A stretch of DNA of 64,000 nucleotides from Hetaerina americana (Eukaryota; Arthropoda; Insecta; Odonata; Calopterygidae), in assembly GCA_022747635.1 (NCBI GenBank), contig JAKTNV010000009.1, positions 31,100,622-31,164,621 of the forward strand, in the 5' to 3' direction. Made by a program: the position numbers and the translations under genes. Each line of letters starts with the position of its first letter. Position 1 is the stretch's first letter. Shown piece by piece: positions 36,979-50,889 of the stretch. The notes beneath the pieces are model-generated. The model did no database searches, had not been told where the DNA came from, and was given only the letters and a program-made list of their open reading frames with translations.

Positions 36979-38279
36979 ATCTATAGAAATAATTATTGAG
37001 CAATGAGGTATTTTAGTGCTAGGAGGTGAATATGCTATACCGCATTAAACGCTCCTCAATTAATTCGTATTATCGTTGAGGTAGGCAAAATGAAAAATAC
37101 TAATTTGCCAAAAATATCACAGTCTAATTGAAAACTTAAAATTTTTGGTACCTTTTAACGGTTAAGAGTTAAAAAATACCAATCGGAATATGAGGAAAAT
37201 TAAATGTGTGTTAACTTTCAATGATTTTTTGATAGAAGGTATTTTGATCCGTTCGGTTGATATTTCGTAAGAGGCTGTAATATGGAGAAAAATAGTATTT
37301 AATTGGACGGACTGTCAAAGACTTGACAAATAGTTATATTATTTCCATGGCCTGTGGCCTGTTATCAAAAGTGAAATATCTCGTTCAAATCAACCTAGAA
37401 ATTGCTATGGCCTATTGTAAATGACCACGCAAGTACAGGCTGGTCTTTGAGAGCAGAATGCAGAAAATAACTAATCCGGTTTAAGGTGAGCGCAGAATAC
37501 TTTGTCATCGGGGATATCTTTCAATTTTGTGATGAATAAAATGATTCTCCTACTCAGGTGCTCACGTCTTAAAATCAGCACTGATTATCAAAGTCATTGT
37601 GGTTGATGTACACTTATCAAGTGTGGAGGCCCTCATGTTTTCATAGTTTTAGCAACACAGTGATTTCATTAAAGTAAGTAATAAATAAAAAAAATAGTGC
37701 CTTTAGAAGTGTAGTTTTTAATAAATATTACGGTTCAAAGTGTTCTTCCTACTAAGTCAGTGATTTTTTAAGCACTAATATAGAAGTCGAGAAGTTAATT
37801 TGAATAAAGAAAGTAAGTGAAAATAATATATCAGTTGTGCTTTTAATCGAGCTAGTGACTTGCTTGATTAGCTTCAGCAGTTCAACAAAAAATAATATTG
37901 GAATAATGATTGACCGATGTATATTTAAAATCCACATAAATATCATTGTCACCTCAAAGAATGATCCGACTCTGTTCTCTATCGAATCTCATGAAATGCT
38001 TTGCTATTTGAATAGCTCTCTAAGTAGTCGGGATAGAAATTTTTATTTATGTCTGAATGATGTCTTTTTCTCTGATTTGATATGGTGATCTAATCTTGGA
38101 TATACCTCCTCTGCAACGACTGTAGTTTCTTGTTTCTTTTACAATGCTATTTTAGGATTATTAGTCCTGAAATTTAATTTTAGAGCGTCCGCTTCTTACG
38201 TTTTATTTCCTTTACGTAATTGACGTAATTCTTTTGCATTGTCCTAAGTGTTAAACTCAATCCATAAGCAATGTGCCGC
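36979..38279. other. AT-rich DNA; no feature recognised
   Basis: No supported feature. Confidence 0.5.
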
Positions 38280-39275
38280 GGGCGGAGGGAGAAGTTTTCC
38301 CAGATGAGACACAAAACGATGAATTTTCCCGAGGTTATCACGGTCTAAGTTACGATGATTTTTCGGTCTCATGAAATTCCTGCCGTAAATTCACGTGGGA
38401 CGCACATCTCCCGCAAGGATACATACGCACTCCTCCACTCCGCATTCTCTTTTTTACACCCACACCGTCGACGAGTTCCTCGCAAGAAAAAAATGATCTC
38501 TCCCGCTCTCTCCTTTCACGGTGTTTTGGGTGGTTTTTTTCAGCATTTTTTTTCATTTCTATCCCTTCTCTCTCATACACTCGGCCAAGGAAAATTAGTT
38601 TTCTTCTTATCTCTCCTCTCGGGGAGGTAGAAAAAAAGGGGTGAGAGGAAGGCAGGAGGGCACTGGTGGGTGGGACTCAAAAGTGGAGGCCGTCAAACTG
38701 TTCTCATACATTCCTGCGCGTACGTATTTATATACATTTTCTACATATTTATACACATATACGCGAGCACTTTCTTATTTTTTTTAATCGAAAGAATCAA
38801 AAGGAGAGGGAGACGTCGCGTGTGTGTTTTTGTGCCTTTTTTTCCTCCCTCGCAGTATTCCCTGGTCGTCCTATCATCTGGGTAGGAGGTGGTGGGGAAG
38901 GCGTGGGAGGAGTTTTTTCCCCTCGCGAAGGGGTCGCTGCACGGTTAACTGAAGGAGAGCGTTGGTGGGAAGGGGAACAATGCGACGCGCTGACGAGAAA
39001 AGGGAAGGGGGGGGGGCTGGTTTCCCTGCGTGTGTGGGACGAACTCTATTGAAAGGAAAGGATAAAAGAGAGTGGCACTCCTTTTTTTTGTTGCAAGGGT
39101 AAACTTTTTTATGCGCTCGTGATTCTTTTTTTTCCCCGGGATTCTCCCCATTCTCTCTCTCGCTCTCTACTTTTTCCCCTTTCGGGGCGTCGGGGTTATG
39201 AGCTCAGGGTTTTCCTAGGCGTCATCTCCCTCTAGTCCCCGATTTTCTAGTCAGTGTCTCTCGCGTCCATCTCCC
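38280..39275. promoter_or_regulatory. CpG- and GAGA-rich patch, possible promoter or open chromatin
   Basis: About 1 kb of alternating CT-rich and G-rich DNA with many CpGs stands out from the AT-rich flanks. CTCTCTCTCGCTCTC near 39152-39166 resembles GAGA-factor binding sites, and TCAGT at 39251-39255 matches the arthropod initiator consensus. The frames crossing it (up to 128 codons) have low-complexity products and overlap on both strands. No first exon can be defined, so promoter function is inference. Confidence 0.3.
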
Positions 39276-39575
39276 AAGGTGGAGGTCCCCGGCCCAAAGT
39301 TCTCCTTCGCTCCTCGATTGATTTTCATGAAAAAGTCTTATCCAAATTTTCTCATCAATATTTTCTCACTGATGAATTTTTCTTCGATGACTCCGTAGCG
39401 TTAAATCTCTCGGTTCTCTCAAGGTTTAAGTTTATTCTCATTCTTGTGAAAACATGAATTCATGTCTAAATTAAATATTTCTTTATCGAATATGCCAGGG
39501 AGTATCACCAACTTCATAGAGGCGCATCATCACCTATAGCTATCAATAGAAATAGGGACTTGAAGTTCAAAACTA
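39276..39575. other. Intervening DNA; no feature recognised
   Basis: Nothing supported between the CpG patch and the mariner fragment. Confidence 0.45.
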
Positions 39576-40133
39576 GGGTCTGGCCCAAAAATGAATAGTA
39601 ATGATCAATCGTTTTCATTTTCAACTTAAAAGGCATTCGCCACATAACGTTTGTGACTCAAGAACAGACAGTGAAAAGCACGTTTAACGTGGAATCCCTC
39701 GAAAGGCTGCGGCAAAGGACTGAACGCGTCAGGAAGGAGATGTTAGCCAGATATAGGTTACACCACGACAACGTGACATGCCACCCGCCTTCCTCGTGAC
39801 CGAATATCTCACCAAGCACAAGTTGGCAATGCTACCAAAGCCGCACAGTAGTCCCGATTAAACACTGCCGGAGTTCTTTTTGCACCCAAGGATAAAAATG
39901 GTCTTGAAAGGTTGAAACTGATCTTGAAGCCATTTTGGAAAGCCAGATAACGCGAGAAGCCGTGACGAGGTGCCTGAACGAGATTCTTCGACACCTTTCA
40001 GGAAGCATATCGCGACTGGCCGAGGTGCTGGCATTGGTGTGTCAAAGCACATGGGTGATATTTTGAGGAATTTTCATTTAGATCTGCTCTACACTTCTTC
40101 TCAGATCTATTCTACTTATTTTTTTGCGGACGT
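39576..40133 (+). pseudogene. Mariner transposon D, catalytic-domain remnant
   Basis: A mariner-like left end, GGGTCTGGCCCAAAAATGAA, starts at 39576 just after a TA. The right end is only weakly recognisable near 40110-40133. The interior translates, with stops and frame changes, to the catalytic and C-terminal parts of a mariner transposase: RLHHDNVTCH (the conserved HDN aspartate site; plus strand about 39757-39786), then TEYLTKHKLAML-like and EFFLHPRIKMVLKG-like stretches. It thus keeps the part that elements A and C lost, and lacks the N-terminal DNA-binding domain. It is clearly dead. Confidence 0.75.
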
Positions 40134-42049
40134 AACATTTAAGTAAGCAAACAATCCTGTTCCCTCAAAAGGTCTTAATTTGTGTGATTTGAAATGCCTG
40201 CTTTTTGTATTTGGGGGATATGAAGTATACGTTTCTATAACGGTGTAGAAAACTATCCTCCTTCATTAGGGAAGCCATGCGTGGGTTTCAGGATTTTACT
40301 TTCCTTTCGTTGAAGCGGTTCACTCCGCTGTCTCTTTGGTGATTCGGTGGATTATGTTTGTAGGACATTTTATAGGGAAATAATTGATATAGTCTATATC
40401 CTTATGAATAAATTGCGATCAATCATTTTATTAGATATTATGCTACAGTAAAGAGGCACCGGAATCATCAATGGTAATAACTTCTTCCCTTCATTCATAT
40501 TTTATTTCTCCTGATATGTCTTCTTTATGTATTCTTCAGTAAACGATTTTGACTCAAGAAATGTCTCATCATTTCCCTTCTTCTTCTTTAACTCAGGTGT
40601 TCCCTATGAGCTTGTCTTTACACCCGCTATTCGTAATAGTTTCTAATATCATGCTCTAAGACTTGTCTATAAAATGTATCCACTAATATGTATAAATTAA
40701 TGTTTTCAGTCATGAAATCCGTTTATAAAGTCAATTTTAAGCGTGAAATATCCGATTTTCCTGTTCGGTTCCCAAATAAAATATAAGAGAGGTGACATTA
40801 ACATAGGGTATTATTTCAAAGCCGAACATTATCAAAGGTGTATCCATATTAATATAGTTTACAATGCATTATAGTTGTTTGCTGAGAATTGTGAAAAGGA
40901 AAAAATGCAGTAATTATTATGACTCCAGCGATATCCGGTACCTGAACATTGCGATATAGTTAAAAAATTAATTGGATATTCATTCAATGAATGCATAGTT
41001 CGTCCCTAATTCTGGAAATGAGTTGCTGTGACCATCTATTTATTCATCTCTCATAGAACCTCACTATCCTGGGGTTATCCAAACGTCCAGTTAATGACGG
41101 ATCACTCGGCGATAACTATTTCACGCCTGGTCTCTCTGTCATTCGAAGAGTTTCGACGGATAGTACGATGATTTTCACTGCCCACTAGCCATCTGTTACA
41201 CGATGGCCTGAAGGTGGACGTGCAAGGTCCAATTATTTAGAGAGCTATGAGAAATAGCTGAGCATTTCATGAGCTTCCATAGAGAATAGTGTTAGAACAT
41301 TCTTTGAGGTGACAATAATGCTTGTGTGGATTTAAAATACACATATACGAACATCGAGATTCCGTCCCACTAGAATTTAGGGTTACTGAAATTATATTTG
41401 GAATTATATTATGACACATGACTGTTTTAAGGTTTTTTTTAGTTTTCAGATACATTGCTGCAGCTCCTCATCCTTTATTTTCGTGAAATTGTTCGTGGAA
41501 GTTTGTATAAAATCGTGATATGTATGTATATGATCTGCATTTTCTTTTGAAATTTTAATTGAAAAGTAATTGTAAATAAAGTTAAGGTGAAAATATATTC
41601 TTTCCTTTCGCAATATCTTACAAAATGTCAGCTTGATTTTACGACAAATGTGTTACTATTGAATTTAGTTTGTGTGGATGTGGGTATGTACTCTTTTAAT
41701 ATCCCATTTTAATTGCTTAACTTATCTTCCTTCATTTGCACCATAAATGAAAAATTTAACTACCCTTCATGAAAGAATATAATATAATAATATTGTAATA
41801 TAAGCTAATCCAGTTGCTATCGAATTTGGCTCTCATAATTTATGGATGTAACCAAAATTTGATTGATGTCCTTAACACCCGTTGATGGGCCTTACCAAGA
41901 ATTTAGTGATGATTTGTTTAATAGTGTCAGGCTTTTGAACATATGTAATAAATACTTCTATATTTTGAAGAAACTCAGCGGTGGGGTAAAAGAATTACAA
42001 ACTGGTACTAAACCAACACCCCCACACCGTGCCAATTGTTGGCAGCAAA
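40134..42049. other. AT-rich DNA; no feature recognised
   Basis: No supported feature; a 113-codon frame beginning at 41863 runs into the following CpG patch without a motif. Confidence 0.45.
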
Positions 42050-42670
42050 ACGTCAAAGGCTTTGATTTCCGGTCGGCTTCTGTAATAGAGACCCTCGGGT
42101 GCGCGCCCATCACGCCGGAGTGTGGCGCTCGTGTGTGCCCTTGTGCGTTCGCTCGCCCCTTTGCCCCGCTCCAACGCGTGGACGTGCGTCGGAGGGAGGG
42201 GTGAGGGGATATAATTTGGAGCGAAATGCGACGAAATCTGGATTTACGAGCTCCCTCTCGTCACGTTTGTCTTGGTCCCTTGGCTTTCGTGCCGACGTCC
42301 CCTGAATGGCTAGCCGGTGGCAGAGGTCGCGTGTGGTCGTTACACTTTCAACGTGCGCGTCGTTTCAAACCACGGTCACCACTTCACGGGGATCGAGGAG
42401 GATTGGGTCGCCGGGAGATTGGGGTCGAGATTGGGAGAGGTGTGGAGGAGGGTTGGGTGAGGGTGTGCGACTGCTGTAACACACGCAAGCCGTGAGAGTG
42501 CCGCCGCGTTTCGTTGTCCGGGAGATCGTACGTGTATTCCTTCCTGTGATGGATTAGCCGAGTACACCCTCGCAATCACCGATGGGGCAGAAAGGTGCTG
42601 AAGAAAGGTGTGTGCGCGGCTGGGAGGGCTCGGGGAAAGTGGAGGGATTCCGTTTGATGCCTGTCGCGTT
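42050..42670. promoter_or_regulatory. CpG-dense island, possible promoter
   Basis: This is among the most CpG-dense segments of the window, with sharp borders. A TATA-like GGATATAATT lies at 42206-42215 inside it. Several short frames on both strands overlap and show Arg-rich, low-information products. The features would suit a promoter or 5' untranslated exon of a host gene, but I find no coding sequence or confident splice site linked to it. Confidence 0.3.
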
Positions 42671-45600
42671 AGTCAAATGAGAAGTGCCCTCAAAGAATTT
42701 GAAAACGAAAAAGCTAAACTTGAACTAGGGCTCTGTCTCGTTTTTTTTTGTTATTTTACCTGTGCTAATGAATAATCGAACGACCTTGTGCCAGCCCTTT
42801 CCTTTTCGGTTTCCTCGCCCCTAGTGTTAAGCTAATAACAAAATGTAGTCTGCAGACGGGGAACTTGACAAAATACAAGCAAAAACTACGTTGGGGAAGA
42901 GTTGAAATAAAATAGCTTAAAATATAAAAGAACGCCCAACAATTGGTTAGTACAATATTATTTGAATGAAGGAAAAGTTTGATAAATATCTGATTTTTAT
43001 CTTGATCGCCTATGTGTAATCATCCTCATTTCGAATTTGAGCTTTAGGTTAATTTTTCTGTAGCCCATCATGATCAGCTTTAGGTGAAAGTAAGGGGAGG
43101 ATGTTCGTATATTGAGAGATATATGATGGCTTAGTGTGATGGAAGGATGAATACTAATTAAGTAAATGCTGAGCAGTTACAATCTTATTTTTGGGTTGGA
43201 AAAAGGTTAATAAAAGCATAAATCTAGAAAATCATTTGTTCTGTGACACTCTTCTTTGGCTAAAATATATTTCGAAGTGTTAAGTTCCTCGGGAGGATCG
43301 AATGATTATGGTTCTTATTTTTGACGTTTCATCTAAAACGTATTTCTGAACGGTAGATCACTGGTAACGAACTTTTTTAAAAACAATTTCCTGTTAGCGT
43401 ATGTACATTAGTTCACGCTCTGTGCCCTCGGCCGTTGGTACTTAATTTGATCACTGTTTTGGAAACAGCTCACGCGCCACAATCTTCCAATAAACGTGAT
43501 CAATCGTATATCATCGTGATTACCTAGAAGGCAAGTTTTCAGAAATAATTTTTGGAATCCTTTAATATACGTATACCATAACAAGAAGACAAGGATGATG
43601 ATTTACCGAGCAATTAGTCTAGGCCTCTTTGGATGGTGCTGCTCAAAGAGTTATTAGCGCCATTAATTATTTATTGAAAATATTTTTTTTGCGCGGAGAA
43701 AATGAGTGATGCATAATTAAATGCGCGGAATTTTAAATTTCGATGAAATAATTATTTGAATTTTTGCTGAAAATTTCAGAGGATTAATTTACCTTTAGTT
43801 GTATTGTGACTCTGGCAATAATAATTTTGCCACCAAGGTTCATTAATTTCCGTTTGGATGAGCTGGAAATTCTTTTTCGTTATAATTTGATTGATAGTGA
43901 CGGTGCAAATTTCGTGGTCAGGGATGGGATTTGCTATAATTCCTAATACCCATAACTAATGTGACGTGTAATGGTTATTTTAAATGCCAAACTTACAGAA
44001 TTTTTGCGCCTCCATTTTCATTTTGAAAATGATCGTGCGTCTTTTCCAGGAATTATATTTAAATTTTTAATTTGGAGTTTTTATTTTTTTATGTGCGAGT
44101 GTACTGGTACCTTTGCAATCTCGCTGCAAAGCCTCAAAAGTACTCATTTGTAATGTTTAGGCTGATGAGTAAGAAATAAAACTAGGCTTGAGTTTGGCAA
44201 AGTAATGGCAGTCCCTTTTCTGCTCGCTAGGAAGAAAATATTGGAAGTGGCAATGGTGGGTAAAGAAAGATTTAAGCATCAGAGATGATTCTTTTTGATT
44301 ATTAAAACGATTCAAAATTTGATATGGGCTCAAAGATATATACTAAACTGTGACTTAATATTTACGACTTGTTTGATGGCGAGTAAATGTTAGAAGAAAG
44401 CAATGGTTGGAAAATCTCTTTTTACTCTAATCAGATCATGTTTTTATGGTCGTAAAAGTATTTATGGGTGGTTTCCTAACACCTCCCGCCACCAGCTCTT
44501 GTGTTAGTTCGCGGTGTATTGTATAGATGTATGTAGACGTATTTCCCGGTAAAAACAATAGAAGAAAGTATTTTCTTTTTTAATATGTTAGATATCGACC
44601 AAGATTTTGACGAATACCTAAAGTACACTCGTGTATTAATCAATTATATTCTGCATCCAGATTTCGCTAAGTGCCAAAACTTCTTTCATGTCATTTAAAT
44701 TCACGAAAATTTTAGATCTCATATCGTAATCCTTCTAGACATGAACCCATTCCCCAAAAATTCCATTTTCTAGAAAAATTAATATTTGAAGAATTTTTGG
44801 CTAATGTAGGGAAACTAGGACACGGAATACTCCGCATTTCTGCGAGATTTGAGTAAAACTTACTGGAAATAATATGCTGTATAAGCGTTTGAGTAGCTTA
44901 TTTTTAAAATCAGTTTAACTCTCCGTATCCTTGCTGTCATCACCCAAGGCTGTTAGAGTCTGCAATTCAGTCAGCTGATCCCATACCGCTTATATTGCGA
45001 CGGACCGCCATATGGTGCATATGAGCACATACCATCTTATGTATCATTTTAGCTAGGCTACGAATCCGCCATTCTTGAAGTGTTACGTTCTCTTTTGGGG
45101 GCAAGTCAAAGGTCGAGGCGCTCATGTGAAGAGTATCCCATATGTTTCACGTTTCCTCATTGCCAAATTCCTTCCAATCCAACAGAAGCTATAATTCTAC
45201 CTTCTAAAGCGTCTGCAGGCACTCTTGCACTAGTAAAGCAATGAGTTCTATGCTTCTGGTCATCATTCCTTGCTGTATCGATGGGGTTCAGTGGTGTTGC
45301 GTAAAATATTCACCTGATAAGGCAGAGTTACGACAGAGGCCGGATCAAGGGTTGATTTCTGAGTGCGGGGGCCATCTTAACCACAATGTTGGATAATTGA
45401 GAAAGAGAAGGCTGAGTCGAGTAAGAACTGTAATAGCAATTTAAAAGAAAACAAATTTATTCGGGAGTTAATGGACTATTCCTTTTAACAAACTAGTGGG
45501 ACTGAATAAAAAATATCATTTCATAACAGTCATCCCAGGGTGGGAGGAAACCTCCTAGGCCCCTCCGTTTTCCCACATTCCAACACTAGGGACAAAAGAA

Positions 45601-46160
45601 ATAGCTGCTCTCGCAAGTGAGATAATGATAAGGATAGGAAAATAGGTTATCAATTAATGCAAGTGAGTGCGAGCCAAAGGATCTGAAATTTCGTTAAGCC
45701 CCATACGTGTTAAACGGCTAATCATTAATTGCTTCCAGGACCGCGTTGAGAGATTAGCGAATATAATATTCACCTTAAATTAGTGTGGAATATTAATTGG
45801 TAATTTTTCTACTACCGATCGGAGTCGGGATGTATTGACCAAAATATTCTAAGTACAGACAATATATAAAATATGGCACTCGGTTGAACAAGTTTTCATA
45901 AGTCAGGAGCCTTAGACTTAAACCCAGCACTAACACCAAAAATACGCATATAAACTGTATAAACATGGTATATAAAATATGCCTGTTATGCAGCAATGTT
46001 GATCTTTTCAAGATACGTTGCATCAGAAGAAATGTAACTCAAAAACCTTTCTGTAATCGCCAGACATAACAGAAATCAATCGTATCAACCAGTTGTTCGG
46101 ACATGTTGTTTCTATGACACCATTTATTATTTTTATAATGTTTATACTCTTCTTACAGCT
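42671..46160. other. AT-rich DNA; no feature recognised
   Basis: About 3.5 kb with only short frames and no recognised repeat or gene. Confidence 0.45.
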
Positions 46161-46167
46161 TACATAA

Positions 46168-46273
46168 GTCACTCGATATGTACAAAGCGGACGGTAACTA
46201 CGGCCGTATGAATATAATGGGAAGAGTCAGTACGGCTGGGGTTGACTATTCCCATTGTAGTCACTCGATATGT
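46168..46273. repeat. Direct repeats flanking a small inverted repeat
   Basis: GTCACTCGATATGT occurs at about 46168-46181 and again at about 46260-46273. Between them ATGGGAAGAGTCA (46217-46229) pairs with TGACTATTCCCAT (46243-46255) with one mismatch. The arrangement recalls a tiny transposable element with flanking duplications, but no family is recognised. Confidence 0.55.
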
Positions 46274-48304
46274 TCACACCCGACGCATTACTTTAGTAAC
46301 TTTATAATACATGGAACCTTAGCTATTTATAATTAAATATTAAATTAAGTCTTGGAGAATACATTATCTATCATAGATAGAAATATCTCGCTCCTCGTCT
46401 CAAACAGCTCACCTGTTAAAAAAATGATAACACTGAAATAATTCCCTTTTAACAAAATGTGGGCAGGCTAATGAAAAACTGTTTCTCCTGCAGCTTATTG
46501 AAATCTACTGAACTTCAATATTTTGGTTTTATTACATAATAATTCTTAACTATAAGTTGAGGGTGCGATCTACAGAGATCGTATTTTGATTGTTGTGCGA
46601 CTTGGTTATTATGTTAGCTTGCCTAAGGAAGCGTCGCTCTCTAATTTAAGCTCTAATAGGATGCTTAAGTCCGTGAGAGACGGGAGATTTTACGTTATCA
46701 TAAGTATTTCTAGGGGTCTATTAAAAATTCATCATCCTATATTTTTCAATTTTAGTCATAGAAGATGCAATGGTTAAGCTCGCAATATGGGAGGGATATG
46801 ACATGCTCTCACATTTTTAAAAATTCCGCTTACGATATTAATCAAATTTGAGCAATCGCTATTGAACGAAGTTGCTCAAGTCTTCAATCGGCAATCGTTT
46901 CAAGTAGATCTCCTAGAGTCATTTGCCTCCGTAAACGGACGGACTGATCCATCTGCTCCCTCCACATCCCGACTTTTAAGTGGGTGGTGGAACGACTTAT
47001 TAGGGAAAAATGGGAACAAGCTCCCCAGCTTGTCAATTCGAGGCGCATCTTTGCTATTGATCACTGGCTCTAACCTGTTTTCGTCCAATGCACCCTTTAA
47101 TACCATGTCACAATATCATTTCACTTAACCTAAGTGTCCCCGATTCAGAAAAACAATTGAAATTATATGCACAAAAAATGATATCTCTTTAAAATCATTG
47201 TAATATATTAATTTATAAGTATTTGGTTTTTGCAGTTATTTTTAGTTTTGTAAAATTTAATACGTGTCTCTTATTATTCTAAATAATAATTACCTTAAAT
47301 TAATGATTAAGCAATGAATATCGTCCATGATATTTGTATAATAAAGGGCCATGACACTGAAAATTAATTTATTCAATGGTGAGCAAATTGATTGGTACTG
47401 ACATTTTTATTCTTTATCCCAATCTTGGTTTTATTTTTGCTTAAATAAGTCGAAAAGACTGTCGCGAAAAGATATCCGGGCCTCAAGTGGTGGGAATTTC
47501 TTTTTCTGGAATGACTATTTAATTCACATTTATGTTAATACTTAATAAGGGAATAAACCATATGCCCCCGATTTCTCCTTACGTTTCTTATGCATATAAT
47601 TTATCAAACATCGTCCAATATAATATGTTTAAAATCTCGATAGGGGTTTTCGCTTCTATTTTTTAATAATTTAAAGTTACATCCTCTAATACTCATGTGG
47701 ATCGATATATTGAACGTATATGTATAAGGTTCTTCTTCATTCGATTTGGTATGAAATAAGTAGTGTTTTTCACACAGTTTGCAGAAACTGGATAGCAAAG
47801 AAAAGGTAAATATTGTGTTTGATTGGCCAAATCAATCTTAGAATGTCTACACGTTCCAACCGTACCTAAGAGATATGGTTAATATTAAATACATATTGTA
47901 ATTATTCTTGAATATACTAGTAATCAAATTTAAAAAAAAACTTGAATCTCTGTTAGTGGAATTAGGAAGGTATACTTTTTAGTATATTTTTAAAAAAATG
48001 GAGTGAAATTTGTAAAAACAGTCCCTAATTTCCATACAATTATGATAATAATTAAGATATTATTTTCATCTTGTCCGCTTGTACCTATAAATAGCCACGA
48101 ATTGTTTTAGTTATTTGTGATTTGCTAAATAATTGGTTCAAAATACATTATTAAATAAATAAAATTAAAAAAAATATTAGTTATAAATACTTGTGTGCCA
48201 AGGGATCAGCTGAAACACATGACTTGTTCATAGTGATGCGTTAACAAAATAGATTTCCTTAGTTTGTGTCTACAGCTCCAAATTTTTCAGTTAATTTTTT
48301 CTAT
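46274..48304. other. AT-rich DNA; one unassigned frame
   Basis: A frame of 88 codons (46862-47128 plus) and an overlapping 68-codon minus frame lie in a locally GC-richer piece. Neither has a motif I recognise. Confidence 0.4.
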
Positions 48305-48585
48305 ACGTACTGACTTCCCATACCGAGAGCCCGGGTTCAAAATTGGGAAATGATAGATCTTTTTCAGTTATATCTCAATCTAAACTTGAGGTGTTTTGTG
48401 AAGAGTACTTTGAGTGAGTACGCCGTCCGTCGGATTGGACGTTAAGCTGTGGACCCCTTGGCGCCTTTCGTTTAGAGTTCGTTAGTAGTACGCATAATTC
48501 CAACGCTGGGTTTCTCTCCACCCTTCCCATCAATCCCTAATAGAGCAAGTTACCTAACCGGTTGATCATTCCCCCATAATCTACT
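48305..48585 (+). mobile_element. tRNA-derived SINE, family A (copy 2)
   Basis: Only the 3' part of the tRNA-like head is kept: TGACTTCCCATACCGAGAG and then CCCGGGTTCAAA (box B). The body follows with GGACCCCTTGGCGCCTTTCG (about 48451-48470), matching the reverse complement of the copy at 29763-30066. The match continues to about 48585 with visible substitutions, so it is an older copy. Confidence 0.75.
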
Positions 48586-50529
48586 TCTACGTTTATGGAA
48601 ATATTATGTAGCATTAAGAGAAAACGTTTGGTCGATTTGAAGGAAGCATACAGTTTTCTTTCTGTTACATTTAAGGGGATGTTAAATGAAGTCTCCGTCT
48701 GTTAAAAGAAAAGTGGCTTGAAAGATGGTAAAATTACTTAAAATACCTATGGATCAAGTCAAAAATTTAATTTCATTTCAATAATTGTAGCTCATATTTT
48801 CCATGCATCGTGTAGTTTTATGTAGTTCGTGTGATTGAGTTTGTGGACAAATACATTAGGTAACGGCTTCAAGTTATTTACGATAATGCTAATTCAGAAA
48901 GAGAAAAATATGAGTTTAAATTTTACACATGCATTAAGTGATTCGCATGTGACGTAAGAGGGCAAACCCATTTCAGTATAAAATACCCATTTACTGTACT
49001 TGGCCGCAAAATACCATCTAAATTATGTTAAAAATTAATGGTGATCGTTTTCGTCGTGTAAATTTTCAAGTCTTCATAGCTATTAATATCGATTTCCGAT
49101 AAAATTGTCTATAATTTTCATAGTTACTCATTAGATTTCATAGATGCATTGATTATTTGAAATGCAGTAATTCGTTTATTTTGAAGTTTATTCTATGAGC
49201 GGAACGTCCGTTTGTTATGTCGTATTTGGCATGATTTACATTTTTTATTTATACACACATTCATAGGGAAATAAATGTTGAATAAATATTATGAGATGGT
49301 AAGATTTCAATTAAATTAGTGAGTCAGTGGAAGATGACCTTACGACGAATACCTATTACTGAAATGGCTTTGTCAATAAATAATTTTTATTTATCTGAGT
49401 TACGCTCAGGCAATCAAAATAATCAAGTTTTAATATAAAAAGTAGAAATTAAAAATAAATTCGACTCTAATAAAATTGATGTTTTCACGTTTAAGCGGAG
49501 GATACCAATTATTATTTAGTCAAAATATTTACATTCAATGTGCCCTTTCACTATGAGCTTTCACTTTCTGTTTTTTGCTCGCCCCTGGATACTATCAGTT
49601 TTCATTTGATTCCTTCTACATATGATTTTTAATGATTACATGCAACATTAACTCCACATGACCAAATCTTAGGGTAATATTTTGGTTCAATTATAATTTG
49701 GGATCGAAATATTAATAAATACGGGGCGTGAATACATGTATTACCTGACCTAAGAGTAGTCCCTCACAAAGGAAGGGATGAGCGTGGATTATTGAACTTA
49801 GGCTTCCCAGTTTGGTGCTCATCCTTCGTTATTGAATTTTAAAGACCTGCAAGTTAGTTCTGATGAGCAAATCCTGCGTGTAAACGTTCTGTTATTCAGG
49901 TATGAGGAATCTCGGAAGAAATCGCACACACGGTCTCATGTTCAATTTTAATGTTACCAATGTTTGAGAGATTTCCAATAATTTTTTGTTTTTGATTGTG
50001 ACTTCGTCGCTAAGAGAATGCTTGTAATAATAGGAGTTGCGGTGATAATGTTTAATTCTGTAAGAGTATTGACAGGATTTCAGGGTGTATCTTCCTAAGA
50101 AACTGATTGTCTCCTCTCTTTTTTTGACATTTTAAGCCATCTTTTAGCCATAGCATCGATAGGATCAGGTTTTAAATAAGAATAAGTAGTGTTGCATAGA
50201 CCTGGCGAACGAGTTGTTCGGGCGAAAACAAAATGTCAATGTATCGTATTGGTCATTCCTGTCAGGTACTTCCATCGTTGGCGTAGGTGAACTGAACCTG
50301 TTTCTTTTTGGAATGGCTGCCGCTTGACACATTACTGGAATAAATCAATCAAACTTGTACAAAATATGTAATAGATGTTATGATTTTATGATACAATAAA
50401 ATTTAAATTTTTACATATTGAATTGTTATTGTAAATTTTATGATAATTCTGCATTAATCAACTCTGGAATATATATCGAGATATCAAACGGTAAATGTAG
50501 TTTTAGTATAATGAAAATATACTTACGTT
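48586..50529. other. AT-rich DNA; no feature recognised
   Basis: No supported feature in about 1.9 kb. Confidence 0.45.
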
Positions 50530-50770
50530 TGTAACGTGGTAGTACCGTGGGCAGGGCGTTCGGCTCCTAATAAGATGTATCGGATTTGACTCCGGCTGAT
50601 TTCTCTCGGCATCCTCAACTTTAGCAGGGTAGTGCAATTTTTTGGATACCAGATCATACCGCAGTTGGCACAGAAAAAACATATAGCCCCTTACCCTGTT
50701 GTGCGAGCTTATCTTAACATTAGGATTTGTAGTAGGTGAGCTATACCCTGACCTAAAAAAACAAACTTTG
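50530..50770 (+). mobile_element. tRNA-derived SINE-like sequence, family C
   Basis: A box A-like GTGGTAGTACCGTGGGCAGG (from about 50537) precedes a box B-like GGATTTGACTCC (about 50582-50593), with the spacing of a tRNA. A non-repetitive body follows and ends before an A-rich CTAAAAAAAC at about 50754. I see only this one copy in the window, so SINE status rests on the tRNA-like promoter and A-rich end. Confidence 0.5.
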
Positions 50771-50889
50771 ACTTTATTTCTGTGATTATATTTCTCTTGT
50801 ATAAAAATCGGCAATGCTTTCTGGAAAAGAAAGACATCAACTAAAGTGTTCTTGATGTGACTGATATGTACAAAATTTTGCGGCGTATA

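Noticed and set aside
46862..47128. An 88-codon plus-strand exon
   Set aside because: An overlapping minus-strand frame is equally open and neither shows a known motif; evidence too weak.
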